Below are positions 13,896-21,669 of a stretch of DNA of 25,172 nucleotides, piece by piece. Origin of the DNA: a virus. The stretch's first letter is position 1, and every line of letters starts with the position of its first letter. A program made the translations under genes and the position numbers. Where the stretch lies: positions 1 to 25,172 of IMG/VR virus record IMGVR_UViG_3300032516_000187; one strand, given 5' to 3'. Under the pieces are notes generated by a model. It ran no database searches and was not told the DNA's origin. It saw nothing but the letters and a program-made list of their open reading frames with translations.

Positions 13896-14918
13896 ATGGC
13901 CAGGATAGAGTTGAGAAATTGCAGTGTGATTCTTCAGGACGGCTTCGGCGGCACTGCGGCTATCAATGATACGCCGGCCAATGAAGACGCCGTGACGGAG
14001 ATTGATACCGTAGCAGCGTTGACGAACAACACGACCATTGTCCCTGTGGGTGCCCGCTTCACGGTCGCAGGGCATTCGACTACGCGCGTCGTAATGTCTG
14101 TCAACAGTAACGAGGTGCAAACCGTCACTATTGATGCCACGAGTGGGCATTTTCATGTGCTCTTTGGTGGGCAGACCAGCGGGGCAATCAGTTTCGATGC
14201 AACTGCCGCCGCAATGCAAGTGCTTTTGGCAGCTATGTCGAGCATCGGTGCCGGCAATGTGAGTGTCAGTGGTGCCGCAGGGGGTCCTTACACGGTCGAG
14301 TTCCAAGGAACCCTTGCTAACGCCAACCAAGCTACTATGACAACGGACGCAACGGCACTGGTAGGTGGGGGTACAACTGCGCTGGTGGCCGTGGTTCACG
14401 AGGGCGGCACAACTTGGCAAATTGGTTTCTCGCCTCTGTTTCTGACAGCCGATCTACCGAGCAACGATGATGCGATTACCTTCCTGCCGCAGCAACTCGA
14501 AATCAAGGTCGGCGAAGGCAATTTGACCTACACCGAGCACAACGAGTACCAGTATCTCCTGGATCGGGGTGACCTGGATACTGTCCGTGAAGGCAACCAG
14601 GTGCCGATGGATTTGAAGTTGGAGTGTGTCTTTGAGCATATCACCACGGGCACGTCGGAAGAGATGAGTCCGTTGGATGCCTTGAAAGGTGTCGGTGCGG
14701 CCGACACGTGGGTCAATGCCTCGGCTGATCCGTGTGAGCCGTATTGCATAGACATCATTGTTCTACACACCCCGCCGTGCGGCGCAGTGCAACTGGAGCG
14801 CGTGACGTTCCCTGACTTCCGCTCGGAACAACGGGAAATCAACTACAAGGATGCCACATTTGCCATCACTGGCAAGTGCAAGGCGGTGGAACCCACCGTT
14901 GTGCGCGAAACGGCATAA
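13896..14918 (+). CDS. Tail tube protein, copy 2, with inserted beta domain
   Basis: The product is 340 residues and a paralogue of the preceding gene: same start (MARIELRNCSVILQDG), same VPVGARFTVAG, and a nearly identical C-terminal 145 residues. It is 94 residues longer because of an insert at about 72-169 (VQTVTIDATSGHFHVLFGG, AISFDATAAAMQVLLAAMSS, GNVSVSGAAGGPYTVEFQG). That insert matches a domain common in phage and bacterial surface proteins, of the form tFtLtfnGqtT...AAaAvQaALeaLssiG.gNVtVtG..GGPYTVtFtG. It sits between two strands of the parent fold, so it would project from the tube surface. The product may alternate with copy 1 as a decorated subunit, or be a minor tail protein. 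The gene ends in a strong terminator. Confidence 0.8.
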   Translation: MARIELRNCSVILQDGFGGTAAINDTPANEDAVTEIDTVAALTNNTTIVPVGARFTVAGHSTTRVVMSVNSNEVQTVTIDATSGHFHVLFGGQTSGAISFDATAAAMQVLLAAMSSIGAGNVSVSGAAGGPYTVEFQGTLANANQATMTTDATALVGGGTTALVAVVHEGGTTWQIGFSPLFLTADLPSNDDAITFLPQQLEIKVGEGNLTYTEHNEYQYLLDRGDLDTVREGNQVPMDLKLECVFEHITTGTSEEMSPLDALKGVGAADTWVNASADPCEPYCIDIIVLHTPPCGAVQLERVTFPDFRSEQREINYKDATFAITGKCKAVEPTVVRETA

Positions 14919-14929
14919 ATGACTTCGGT

Positions 14930-14967
14930 GATGCCGGCTACCTAGCCGGCATCATCTTTCTTTTCTT
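14930..14967 (+). terminator. Rho-independent terminator after tail-tube genes
   Basis: A perfect 10-bp stem (GATGCCGGCT 14930-14939, AGCCGGCATC 14944-14953) with loop ACCT is followed by the T-rich ATCTTTCTTTTCTTG. It lies 11 bp after the stop of tube copy 2 and ends just before the ribosome site of the chaperone gene. It would keep the chaperone and tape measure lower than the tube. Confidence 0.9.
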
Positions 14968-14981
14968 GCGAGGGCATGACT

Positions 14982-15509
14982 ATGAAGATTGCAGGCGTCG
15001 ATCCGAAAACTCTGTGCAACGAAGTGGTTCTGGTTTTGCCGCGCGGTGAACAGAACATTATTTTCCGTGCCCGGGGCCTGAAGGACATGGAAGAGTTTAA
15101 CATCAAGTGTCCGTTGCCCAAGCCGCCAGGCAAGCTGACTAAGGATGGCTGGGTCGCGAAGGAGGATGACCCCACTTATATGCAAATCATGACTGAGTGG
15201 GGCAAGAAGCGGTTGGGGTATATCGTAGTCCATTCATTGATTCCATCGGAGATGGAGTGGGACACGGTGAAATTGGATGATCCCCGCACCTGGACGACTT
15301 GGGACAAGGACCTGATTAACGGCGGGCTGACTCAGACGGAGGCCAACCGCGTACTGGCTCTGGTGCTGGAAGCCAACTCCTTGGATGAGGTTAAGCTGGC
15401 AAAGGCGCGCGAGCTTTTTCTTGTTGGTCAGGCACCCATGCCATCCGAATTCTCTGGCCCAGTTATCGCACCGGCGAGTACACGATCTGGCGAGCCTGTG
15501 CCAGGCTAG
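14982..15509 (+). CDS. Tail assembly chaperone (G-like, unshifted form)
   Basis: The product is 175 residues. GCGAGGG (14968-14974) is well spaced for ATG 14982 and too close to ATG 14976. The N-terminal half is beta-rich (CNEVVLVLPRGEQNIIFRARGL), then LTKDGWVAKEDDPTYMQIMTEW and a helical part ending in ANRVLALVLEANSLDEVKLAKARELFL. This is the pattern of siphovirus tail assembly chaperones, which bind the tape measure during tail assembly. The C-terminal tail after about 145 is Pro/Ser-rich. Place between tube and tape measure is as in lambda G. A -1 shift near 15414-15422 would swap the tail for a longer one, described separately. Confidence 0.75.
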   Translation: MKIAGVDPKTLCNEVVLVLPRGEQNIIFRARGLKDMEEFNIKCPLPKPPGKLTKDGWVAKEDDPTYMQIMTEWGKKRLGYIVVHSLIPSEMEWDTVKLDDPRTWTTWDKDLINGGLTQTEANRVLALVLEANSLDEVKLAKARELFLVGQAPMPSEFSGPVIAPASTRSGEPVPG

Positions 15510-15679
15510 GAATTCGGCCGCCCGGCGTCAAGGAATCCTGGGATGAGTGTGGACTTGACACCCAGGCTCTTATCGTCGCGTTCGAGCAGATTGCGAGTTA
15601 CGACGAGAGCGAGCGGGAGGCTCAATTAGTTGGGGCAGGGAAGCCTCCTGGTGTTAATAAGCCGGGTCGCGGGGCTTGA
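15395..15679 (+). CDS. -1 frame extension of the tail assembly chaperone (GT-like)
   Basis: The -1 frame relative to the chaperone is open from 15395 to TGA 15677-15679 and overlaps the chaperone end by 115 bp. It has no start of its own. It encodes YRTGEYTIWRACARLGIRPPG, KESWDECGLDTQALIVAFEQIASYDESERE and a Gly/Pro-rich tail. The pattern W, a short loop, then Ala/Leu..AF.QI......E.E is like T-domain ends of other siphovirus chaperones. The best slip site is the run CTTTTTCTT at 15414-15422, where a TTT-decoding tRNA in the P site can re-pair perfectly after a one-base backward shift. Product about 232 residues if the slip is there. The next gene starts two bases after its stop. Without this frame, 15510-15681 would be an unexplained gap in a compact genome. 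It is not a classical XXXYYYZ heptamer. Confidence 0.7.
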   Translation, partial: AGKGARAFSCWSGTHAIRILWPSYRTGEYTIWRACARLGIRPPGVKESWDECGLDTQALIVAFEQIASYDESEREAQLVGAGKPPGVNKPGRGA

Positions 15680-15681
15680 CC

Positions 15682-16164
15682 ATGAAGTTTACTGCCAAAC
15701 TCTTTGCGCCACGCATTGATGTGGACGCCTATCGCAAGGCCCTGGATCGACATATGACCGCGGTGGTGCGTCAGGGAGCCTCTGTCTGGTTAGCTGCGGT
15801 ACTAGTTGAGATTCCGGTTTGGAGTGGAGCATCTCATGCCACATTCAGCAAACTTGCTGCAGCTAGTGGTCAGGGTTTTGGTGTTGCGGGTTCGCGTTCG
15901 GGTATGGGATCGGCTCAAAGCACGGGTGCGGTTTCAGGCAATCAAGGCCGTTATGTCTTTACATACAGTACCACACTGCCGTGGCTAATTTGGAACGAGT
16001 ATCACAATGCGAATGCGGACCCGGACCCAACCCTTTTTCATCGATTGCTTCAACCTGGCCCGTACAACTTTCAACGAAAGGGGGCTGCAGCATTTGAGCG
16101 ATTTGCGGAAACTGTCCAGTTGTTGCCCGTAGCTCCGTTTGTGAAGTCGTATCTGATTAAATAG
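15682..16164 (+). CDS. Tail-associated protein, function unknown
   Basis: The product is 160 residues. GCGGGGC (15669-15675) precedes ATG 15682, two bases after the chaperone extension stop; TTG 15676 is less likely. It starts KFTAKLFAPRIDVDAYRKALDRH, continues with VWLAAVLVEIPVWSGASHATFSKLA and a Gly/Ser loop (GFGVAGSRSGMGSAQS), and ends with strands YVFTYSTTLPWLIWNEYHN and a helix AFERFAETVQLLP. The phrase around IPVWSGASHAT and LPWLIWNEY resembles HK97 gp10-type neck or tail-completion proteins, which often read VPVdTG.a...W...Y..yvE. The place between chaperone and tape measure is unusual for that family. Confidence in coding is high and in role low. Confidence 0.6.
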   Translation: MKFTAKLFAPRIDVDAYRKALDRHMTAVVRQGASVWLAAVLVEIPVWSGASHATFSKLAAASGQGFGVAGSRSGMGSAQSTGAVSGNQGRYVFTYSTTLPWLIWNEYHNANADPDPTLFHRLLQPGPYNFQRKGAAAFERFAETVQLLPVAPFVKSYLIK

Positions 16165-16173
16165 GTGCGTTTG

Positions 16174-19100
16174 ATGGCCGGCGAAATCATCAATACTCTT
16201 GGCTTTGACACCGAGGGCGCGCTCGCTGCGCTGCGAAACCTGGATCAGGCTTTGCAGTCAACGGGGGCGGCATTGGGCACTTTTGGCGGGAGCATTGCGG
16301 CTTTCAATGCACAGGGTGCCAGTGCATTGACGACTATGCGAGCGTTAGCGACGGCGGCCACTCGCCTGGCGACTGCCAGCCAGTCGATGGGTTCGCTGGC
16401 AGCAGCACAGCCGGGTTCTCAGTTTGGGCTCCCGTCAGGGGTCCAGTCATCGGCGCAGCAGGCGGCTTCCGCTTTGGCGGCGGCAGGTGCGGCAGGGCGG
16501 ACGGCCGGACAGCAGGTGACCAGCGGTATGAATACTGCGGCCAGCGCTACGGCGGAGGTGGCTACGCAGAGCCAGGGGCTGACGGTTAGTTGGACTACGC
16601 TGGGGCGCGTTGTAATGACGCAAGCTATCGTGCGTGCTCTTTCGCTGATGCGTAACGCCTTCAACAATGCGGTAACGGCGGCCGTCCAGTTTGAAAAACA
16701 GATGGCTCTTATTCAAACAATCGAACCGACGGCCACATTTGAGCGGACGGCCGCCGCCGTGCGGAAATTGTCGGACGCCTACAATATCCCGCTTGCTGAG
16801 GCCGGGGCTGGCGTTTACCAAGCTATTAGCAATCAAGTGGGCGACTTTGCCCAGAGTCTCGAATTCACGGCCGAGGCCGCGAAGTTTGCCAAGGCAACGA
16901 ATTCCAGTTTGAAGGATTCTGTTGATCTTTTATCCGGTGCCCTTGCGTCCTACGGTCTGACAGTTCAAGACACCAGCAAGGTTAGCGGAATCTTCTTTAG
17001 CCTTATCGACAAGGGGCGCGTGACCGCGACGGAGATCGCCAACAAATTCGGAACCGTCGGCCCCTTGGCGGGACAGCTTGGGATTCAGTTAGAGGATGTG
17101 ACCGGGGCGTTGGCGGCGGTGTCTGTCAAGGGGTCTAACAGCGCACACAGTTTGACGATGTTGCGGGGCATCTTGGTCGGTTTGCAAAAGCCGACGCCGG
17201 AACTAACAAAGGAATTCGACAGGCTCGGCTTTGCAACTGTTGAAACAGCGACCGCGACCGAACACCTTGATGGCCTTCTAAAGTCGGTTACTGCCGGAAA
17301 GGGCAGTCTCGAATTGGGGAAACTGTTTCCGAATACCCGCGCGACTAGTGGCGTTTCAAGTCTTGCTGCAGACTTCAAGACTCTTATCAACGATATTGAA
17401 GCCGCACGGAAGGCCGGCGCAAACTTCGCACAAGAAAAGTTTCTAGTGGCAACTAGCACCAACGCGGAGACGATGACGGCCGAATTGAATCGGCTGCGTA
17501 ACGCGCTAGCTGTCGATTTGGGTCGGAGCGTCCTTCAAACTATTGTCAATATAAGCAAGCTGGTGGGAGGGGTGGACGAGGTTATTCGGGTGGTCCAGAC
17601 ATTAGGTCCAGTGTTGCTGGGGGTCGGGGGCGGTTTCCTCACACTGCGTGCGTCAATAGCGGCAGCCCACTTAGAGGCCAAGGGACTGGCTAAGGTACTT
17701 GGGCTTTTGGCACTGGTCCCTGTTGCAATTGGCGTCGGTACGTCAATCGGGCAATGGGTCGGCGACAAGTGGAAACAGGAGGCGTTTAGCACCCTCCGCG
17801 CACGGACGGCGGCCGACAAGGAGGCTTTAGACGAATTCAAGAGGCAGCAATCGGAGAAGCGCGACGCCGCAAAAAAGACTGACGAGGCGATAATCCAGTC
17901 TGAGCTTCGGGTGATCCAGACACTTAATCAAAGCTACCTTGCTGACGTTGCCAACGCGAAGCGCGCCAACGACGCCCATCTAAAGAATACGGGAGCCCAC
18001 CTGAATAAAATGCTTCAGACGCAGGAGCAGCTGGTTCAGGAGTTAGCCAAGAAACGGGTGGAAGCTGAGGAGGGAAGTAAGACGAGTCAGGCGCGCGTCG
18101 TGGACTTGTGGGCGAAAATAGAGGAGCGCGAGTTTACACAAAAGATACGTCCGCTTGACGATGCCGAGAAGGTACATGCTCTTATTTCTAGGTCTTCTGA
18201 TCTGGCCGCCCGTGCGGCTCGTGATCTTGTTAAGGCGGCAAAGGCAGGTGACCAGGGGGCAATGGACAGGGCGCTTGCCTTGTTTGGAACCGCCCAGCGT
18301 GTGGGGGAGGAAGCGCAGACCATCGCCCAACGGGGCGAGGATCGGAGTTTAGAGGTCGACGCTGCGCGAGAATTGGAGAGTGTGACATACCGGCAAATTT
18401 CCGCCGAACGGGAATTGCAGAACATCTTGCAGGCTCGTATCGCCCCCCTGAAACAACAGGAGGAGACGCAACGGGCCGTTGTGGACAGTATGCGCGATGC
18501 AATCAAAGTGCTTCTTGACAACTCCAAGCTATTTACCAAGGAGGGTCAACTTCTTCCGACTGAACAGTTAGGTAAGCAAGCGGAGGCTCGTCAAGAGGCG
18601 CTGCGCACAATTGCCAAGGCGGCACTCACCTCGAAAGACTTGACGGCTCTGGGGGCCTTGGGGCTGGCGGATTTTGTGTCTCGTTTCTCTTCGGAATTGA
18701 CGACGCAACCCATCAAGCTGCACTTCGAGGTAGAGTCCGAGCTACAGCGAATCCAAAGTCAATTGACGAAATCCTTTAGCGAATTCAAGGTCCGTTTTGA
18801 AGTGGAAAGGGGAATCTCGGTGGAAGGGCTGGAAACATTGCTGGGCCGCCAATTTCAGAATCCTGACGACGTGGCGAAGGGACTTGTGCAAGTTAAGAAG
18901 AGGGCAGCAGAGGTGCGTGTGGCTTTCGATGCTCAACAAGCGGCTCAACGGGGTGCAAACCAGACTCTTGCTACGTCGGCCGCGGCAACGGACGAGGCAC
19001 TGGACCGGGTGGTCGAACGGCTGCACGAGACCAATTCGGGAGCCGTTCAGCTTGCCCAGCGAGCTGGTATCAAGCTATTTCCATTCGAGCAAACGCAAAC

Positions 19101-19893
19101 AGCAGTTGACGCACTGCGCGCCGCACTGGCTGATCCGCAGTTGACCCTTGAGAAGCTGAAGGCGGCTGCCGCGGAGATCGAGCCGCTTGCTGATCGGTCT
19201 CAGTTTGCCTTTGGGGGCTTCGCCAATACGAAAAATGTCCTCGATTTAACCGTTGCTTTAGAGGCACTTCAACAGCGATTGACAGCAATTAAGACGCTAC
19301 AGGCCCCCTCACCTGCTACAACACAACCTGATACAACACAACTTGACACATTAAAGGCCGTTGAGGAGGCCAGCCGACAGGCCGAGGAGGCCGGCCGACG
19401 GACCAGTGAGGCCACTCAAGGAGCCGCGACGGGGGCCAAGACCACCAAGGCGGGCTTGCAGGACGTGGCCGCGCTGGATATGAGCGGCTTGACGGGGAGC
19501 ATCCAAAATGCCGCCTGGGCTATGTGGGACTTGGCGATGGCCTCGTGGAGTGTGGAGGTTCCGGCTGGTTCGGCGGCTGCGATGGAGGCGGCCCATGGCG
19601 GCAAGGCATGGAAGTTTCTGGCCGGTGGCGGGGCGGTGGGCACGGACGTGATTCCGGCGATGCTCGCGCCGGGCGAGATGGTTATCAACGCCGCTTCGGC
19701 GCGGAATTTTGCCTCTCAATTGACAGCCATCAATGCCGGTGTGCAGCCGGTTTACCGCAGCGAGGGCGGCAGCGTCACCAACATCGGGGATATCAACGTG
19801 ACTGTGAACGGCGGCGGCTCAGGCCGCCAAACGGCAAGGTCCATCGCCACAGAGTTACGAAGGGAACTGCGGCGTGGCGCGTCAACTCTGTAA
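16174..19893 (+). CDS. Tail tape measure protein
   Basis: The product is 1239 residues from ATG 16174; AGGTG lies about eight bases upstream. The N-terminal 170 residues are Ala/Ser-rich and helical. The TP901-type tape measure core (about 165-430) follows: AVQFEKQMALIQTIEP, YNIPLAEAGAGVYQAISNQVGDF, AKFAKATNSSLKDSVDLLSGAL, TATEIANKFGTVGPLA, EDVTGALAAVSVKG. Hydrophobic segments (about 473-530) fit membrane-active parts. A long coiled-coil rod extends to about 1100. The end has GTDVIPAMLAPGEMVINAASARNFASQL, the usual C-terminal mark of this family. The protein sets tail length and enters the cell envelope at infection; with the rough family rule of 0.15 nm per residue the tail would be near 185 nm. 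No peptidase motif is seen. Confidence 0.95.
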   Translation: MAGEIINTLGFDTEGALAALRNLDQALQSTGAALGTFGGSIAAFNAQGASALTTMRALATAATRLATASQSMGSLAAAQPGSQFGLPSGVQSSAQQAASALAAAGAAGRTAGQQVTSGMNTAASATAEVATQSQGLTVSWTTLGRVVMTQAIVRALSLMRNAFNNAVTAAVQFEKQMALIQTIEPTATFERTAAAVRKLSDAYNIPLAEAGAGVYQAISNQVGDFAQSLEFTAEAAKFAKATNSSLKDSVDLLSGALASYGLTVQDTSKVSGIFFSLIDKGRVTATEIANKFGTVGPLAGQLGIQLEDVTGALAAVSVKGSNSAHSLTMLRGILVGLQKPTPELTKEFDRLGFATVETATATEHLDGLLKSVTAGKGSLELGKLFPNTRATSGVSSLAADFKTLINDIEAARKAGANFAQEKFLVATSTNAETMTAELNRLRNALAVDLGRSVLQTIVNISKLVGGVDEVIRVVQTLGPVLLGVGGGFLTLRASIAAAHLEAKGLAKVLGLLALVPVAIGVGTSIGQWVGDKWKQEAFSTLRARTAADKEALDEFKRQQSEKRDAAKKTDEAIIQSELRVIQTLNQSYLADVANAKRANDAHLKNTGAHLNKMLQTQEQLVQELAKKRVEAEEGSKTSQARVVDLWAKIEEREFTQKIRPLDDAEKVHALISRSSDLAARAARDLVKAAKAGDQGAMDRALALFGTAQRVGEEAQTIAQRGEDRSLEVDAARELESVTYRQISAERELQNILQARIAPLKQQEETQRAVVDSMRDAIKVLLDNSKLFTKEGQLLPTEQLGKQAEARQEALRTIAKAALTSKDLTALGALGLADFVSRFSSELTTQPIKLHFEVESELQRIQSQLTKSFSEFKVRFEVERGISVEGLETLLGRQFQNPDDVAKGLVQVKKRAAEVRVAFDAQQAAQRGANQTLATSAAATDEALDRVVERLHETNSGAVQLAQRAGIKLFPFEQTQTAVDALRAALADPQLTLEKLKAAAAEIEPLADRSQFAFGGFANTKNVLDLTVALEALQQRLTAIKTLQAPSPATTQPDTTQLDTLKAVEEASRQAEEAGRRTSEATQGAATGAKTTKAGLQDVAALDMSGLTGSIQNAAWAMWDLAMASWSVEVPAGSAAAMEAAHGGKAWKFLAGGGAVGTDVIPAMLAPGEMVINAASARNFASQLTAINAGVQPVYRSEGGSVTNIGDINVTVNGGGSGRQTARSIATELRRELRRGASTL

Positions 19894-19920
19894 TTCTCTT
19901 TGTCAAGTGAGGAACTTTCA

Positions 19921-20502
19921 ATGAACGACACGATTAGTTTTCGACAAGAGGCGGCTTGCGAGTTGGTTCGCCCGGTCGCCCAGATTTCCGAGCAGATTCA
20001 CGTCCGTGGCCGCTTTCAGGTGGAGCATTGGCGTGGAGGCGAGTTGATCGGTACGTATGCGATTCGTAATGCCATCGTCAACGAGGGCAAGAACAAGCTC
20101 TTGAACGTGATGTTTCACGAGGTCACGGCAATTGCGACGTGGTATCTTTTACTCGTGGATGGGGCTGGCTCGCCTACTCTGGCGGCCGGTGATACCTATG
20201 CCCAGATCAACGGGACGAATGGCTGGGATGAATACGTTGGCTATACTGAGTCCCCGCGTGGTGAGTGGACCGAGGGCGCGGCGGCTAGCCAGTCGATCAC
20301 GAACGCCAGTCCTGTGGTCTTCAATATGAATGCGTCAGGCAGCGTCTACGGCCTGGGTGTGGTCGGCGGCGGTTCGGCCCCTTCGACGAAAAACGATGCA
20401 GCCGGCGGCGGCACGCTTTGGGCGGCTGCCCAGTTTACCAGTGGCACGGTCCCGGTGCTTAATGGCGACCAGTTGAAGGTGACGTACACCGTTAACGCTT
20501 AG
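19921..20502 (+). CDS. Conserved minor tail protein
   Basis: The product is 193 residues; GTGAGGAAC stands before ATG 19921. After an N-terminal helical and beta part (HVRGRFQVEHWRGGELIGTYAIRNAIVNEGKNKLLNVMF) it reads TAIATWYLLLVDGAG, GDTYAQINGTNGWDEYVGYT, ASQSITNASPVVFNMNASGSVYGLGVVGG, GTLWAAAQFTSGTVPVLNGDQLKVTYTVNA. This pattern occurs in many phages as a tail or fibre-associated structural protein of about this size; its precise role is not known to me. Its place after the tape measure suggests the tail tip. A terminator follows. Confidence 0.65.
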   Translation: MNDTISFRQEAACELVRPVAQISEQIHVRGRFQVEHWRGGELIGTYAIRNAIVNEGKNKLLNVMFHEVTAIATWYLLLVDGAGSPTLAAGDTYAQINGTNGWDEYVGYTESPRGEWTEGAAASQSITNASPVVFNMNASGSVYGLGVVGGGSAPSTKNDAAGGGTLWAAAQFTSGTVPVLNGDQLKVTYTVNA

Positions 20503-20522
20503 TCGCAAGACTCCCTCGCTAC

Positions 20523-20566
20523 GGCTGGGCTGGGGAGACGTTCCCCGGCCCGGCCGATTCTTTTCC
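20523..20566 (+). terminator. Rho-independent terminator after minor tail gene
   Basis: A 14-bp GC-rich stem (20523-20536 with 20542-20555, two G-T pairs) closes a five-base loop and is followed by GATTCTTTTCC. It ends just before the Shine-Dalgarno GGAGG (20570-20574) of the next gene. Confidence 0.8.
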
Positions 20567-20580
20567 TTGGAGGCGCAACT

Positions 20581-21660
20581 ATGCTGCTTTGGATCGAGGG
20601 ATTCGACAACTTCGGTACGACAGTGGGCGCGGTTCCGTCGCCGACCGGTGTTGTTGCGCGCAAGTATTCTGTGGTAGCAGCGGAAACTTACATGGATGTG
20701 GACACGGGGCGGCTTGGCGGCTATTCCCTTCAATTGGAAACGGATACTACTTGCTATGTGTCACCGGGCAATTTGACGACTAACGCCACGGTAACTTTAG
20801 GTTTTGCGGCCAAGTGGAAGACTAGCTGGCCTTGGCCTTCGGCGCAGCAATTTGCCGCCTTGTATGATGGCACCACACAAGGCATGAATCTGTACGTGAC
20901 CACGGTCGGCGAGGTGTCGGTTCGCCGAGGCACGACAGTTTTGGCTACCACCAGCGGTCTTGGTTTGTCTCTTGGGGCTTGGGCATACTTTGAGTTCCAG
21001 GTCACCTGCGCTGCGTCGGGAAGTTACGAATTGCGCGTCAACGGCGTCAACGTCCTGAGTGCTTCTGGCGTGAACACCAAGGCGGGCTCGAATAACTACC
21101 ACACGACATTTCGCTTGACGGGCACTGGTGGCATCGACTCTTTTGCGGTTGTCTTCGATGATCTGTACTTCCTTGATGCCAGTGGGAGTCTGAATACGAC
21201 GTTCCTCGGTAATATGCGCGTGACTACGATTCGACCGGACGGTGATGATGCGGACAATAAACAGTGGACACCGGGAACAGGAAGCGATCACTCTGCCCTC
21301 GTGGACGAAGCGGTTGCTGGCACGGAGGCGAATGAAGAGGGCAGCAATTTGGATTATGTACAAGATACCGTATCGGGCCATCTGGACCTTTACACCTATG
21401 CTGCTCTCGCCGGTGTAACGAGTGGTATTGCAGGGGTCCAGATAAACACGGATTGTCGAAACACAGATACGACTTCTTATAGTCTGAAGACGCCCGTGAA
21501 ATCTGGTGCGACAGAAAGTGACGACACCGCGCAGGTGATCGGAAGTACCAACTATGTGACGAAACATCGAGTTGTGGAAACCGACCCGGATACTGCTCCT
21601 CTTGTTGCATGGACGGCGGATGGGATCAATGCGGCGTTGTTTGGCATCAAGGTTGGGTAG
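20581..21660 (+). CDS. Lectin-fold tail protein, copy 1
   Basis: The product is 359 residues with TTGGAGG before ATG 20581. It begins MLLWIEGFDNFGTT. It looks like a concanavalin A/LamG jelly roll: GGYSLQLETDT, TLGFAAKWKTSW, a central AYFEFQVTCAASGSYELRVNGVNVLSASGVNT and FAVVFDDLYFLDASG. A second part (about 215-359) begins IRPDGDDADNKQWTPGTGSDHSALVDE and includes DLYTYAALAG. This second part is common in phage tail proteins next to lectin folds. It probably binds saccharide or serves in receptor recognition. A paralogue at 23765 has the same order. Each copy is followed by an EVLG-repeat protein, which points to duplication of a two-gene unit. Confidence 0.7.
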   Translation: MLLWIEGFDNFGTTVGAVPSPTGVVARKYSVVAAETYMDVDTGRLGGYSLQLETDTTCYVSPGNLTTNATVTLGFAAKWKTSWPWPSAQQFAALYDGTTQGMNLYVTTVGEVSVRRGTTVLATTSGLGLSLGAWAYFEFQVTCAASGSYELRVNGVNVLSASGVNTKAGSNNYHTTFRLTGTGGIDSFAVVFDDLYFLDASGSLNTTFLGNMRVTTIRPDGDDADNKQWTPGTGSDHSALVDEAVAGTEANEEGSNLDYVQDTVSGHLDLYTYAALAGVTSGIAGVQINTDCRNTDTTSYSLKTPVKSGATESDDTAQVIGSTNYVTKHRVVETDPDTAPLVAWTADGINAALFGIKVG

Positions 21661-21669
21661 GTTAGATCA

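Noticed and set aside
15510-15681. Non-coding gap between chaperone and next gene
   Set aside because: The -1 frame is open with protein-like sequence up to two bases before the next start, which fits a frameshift extension.
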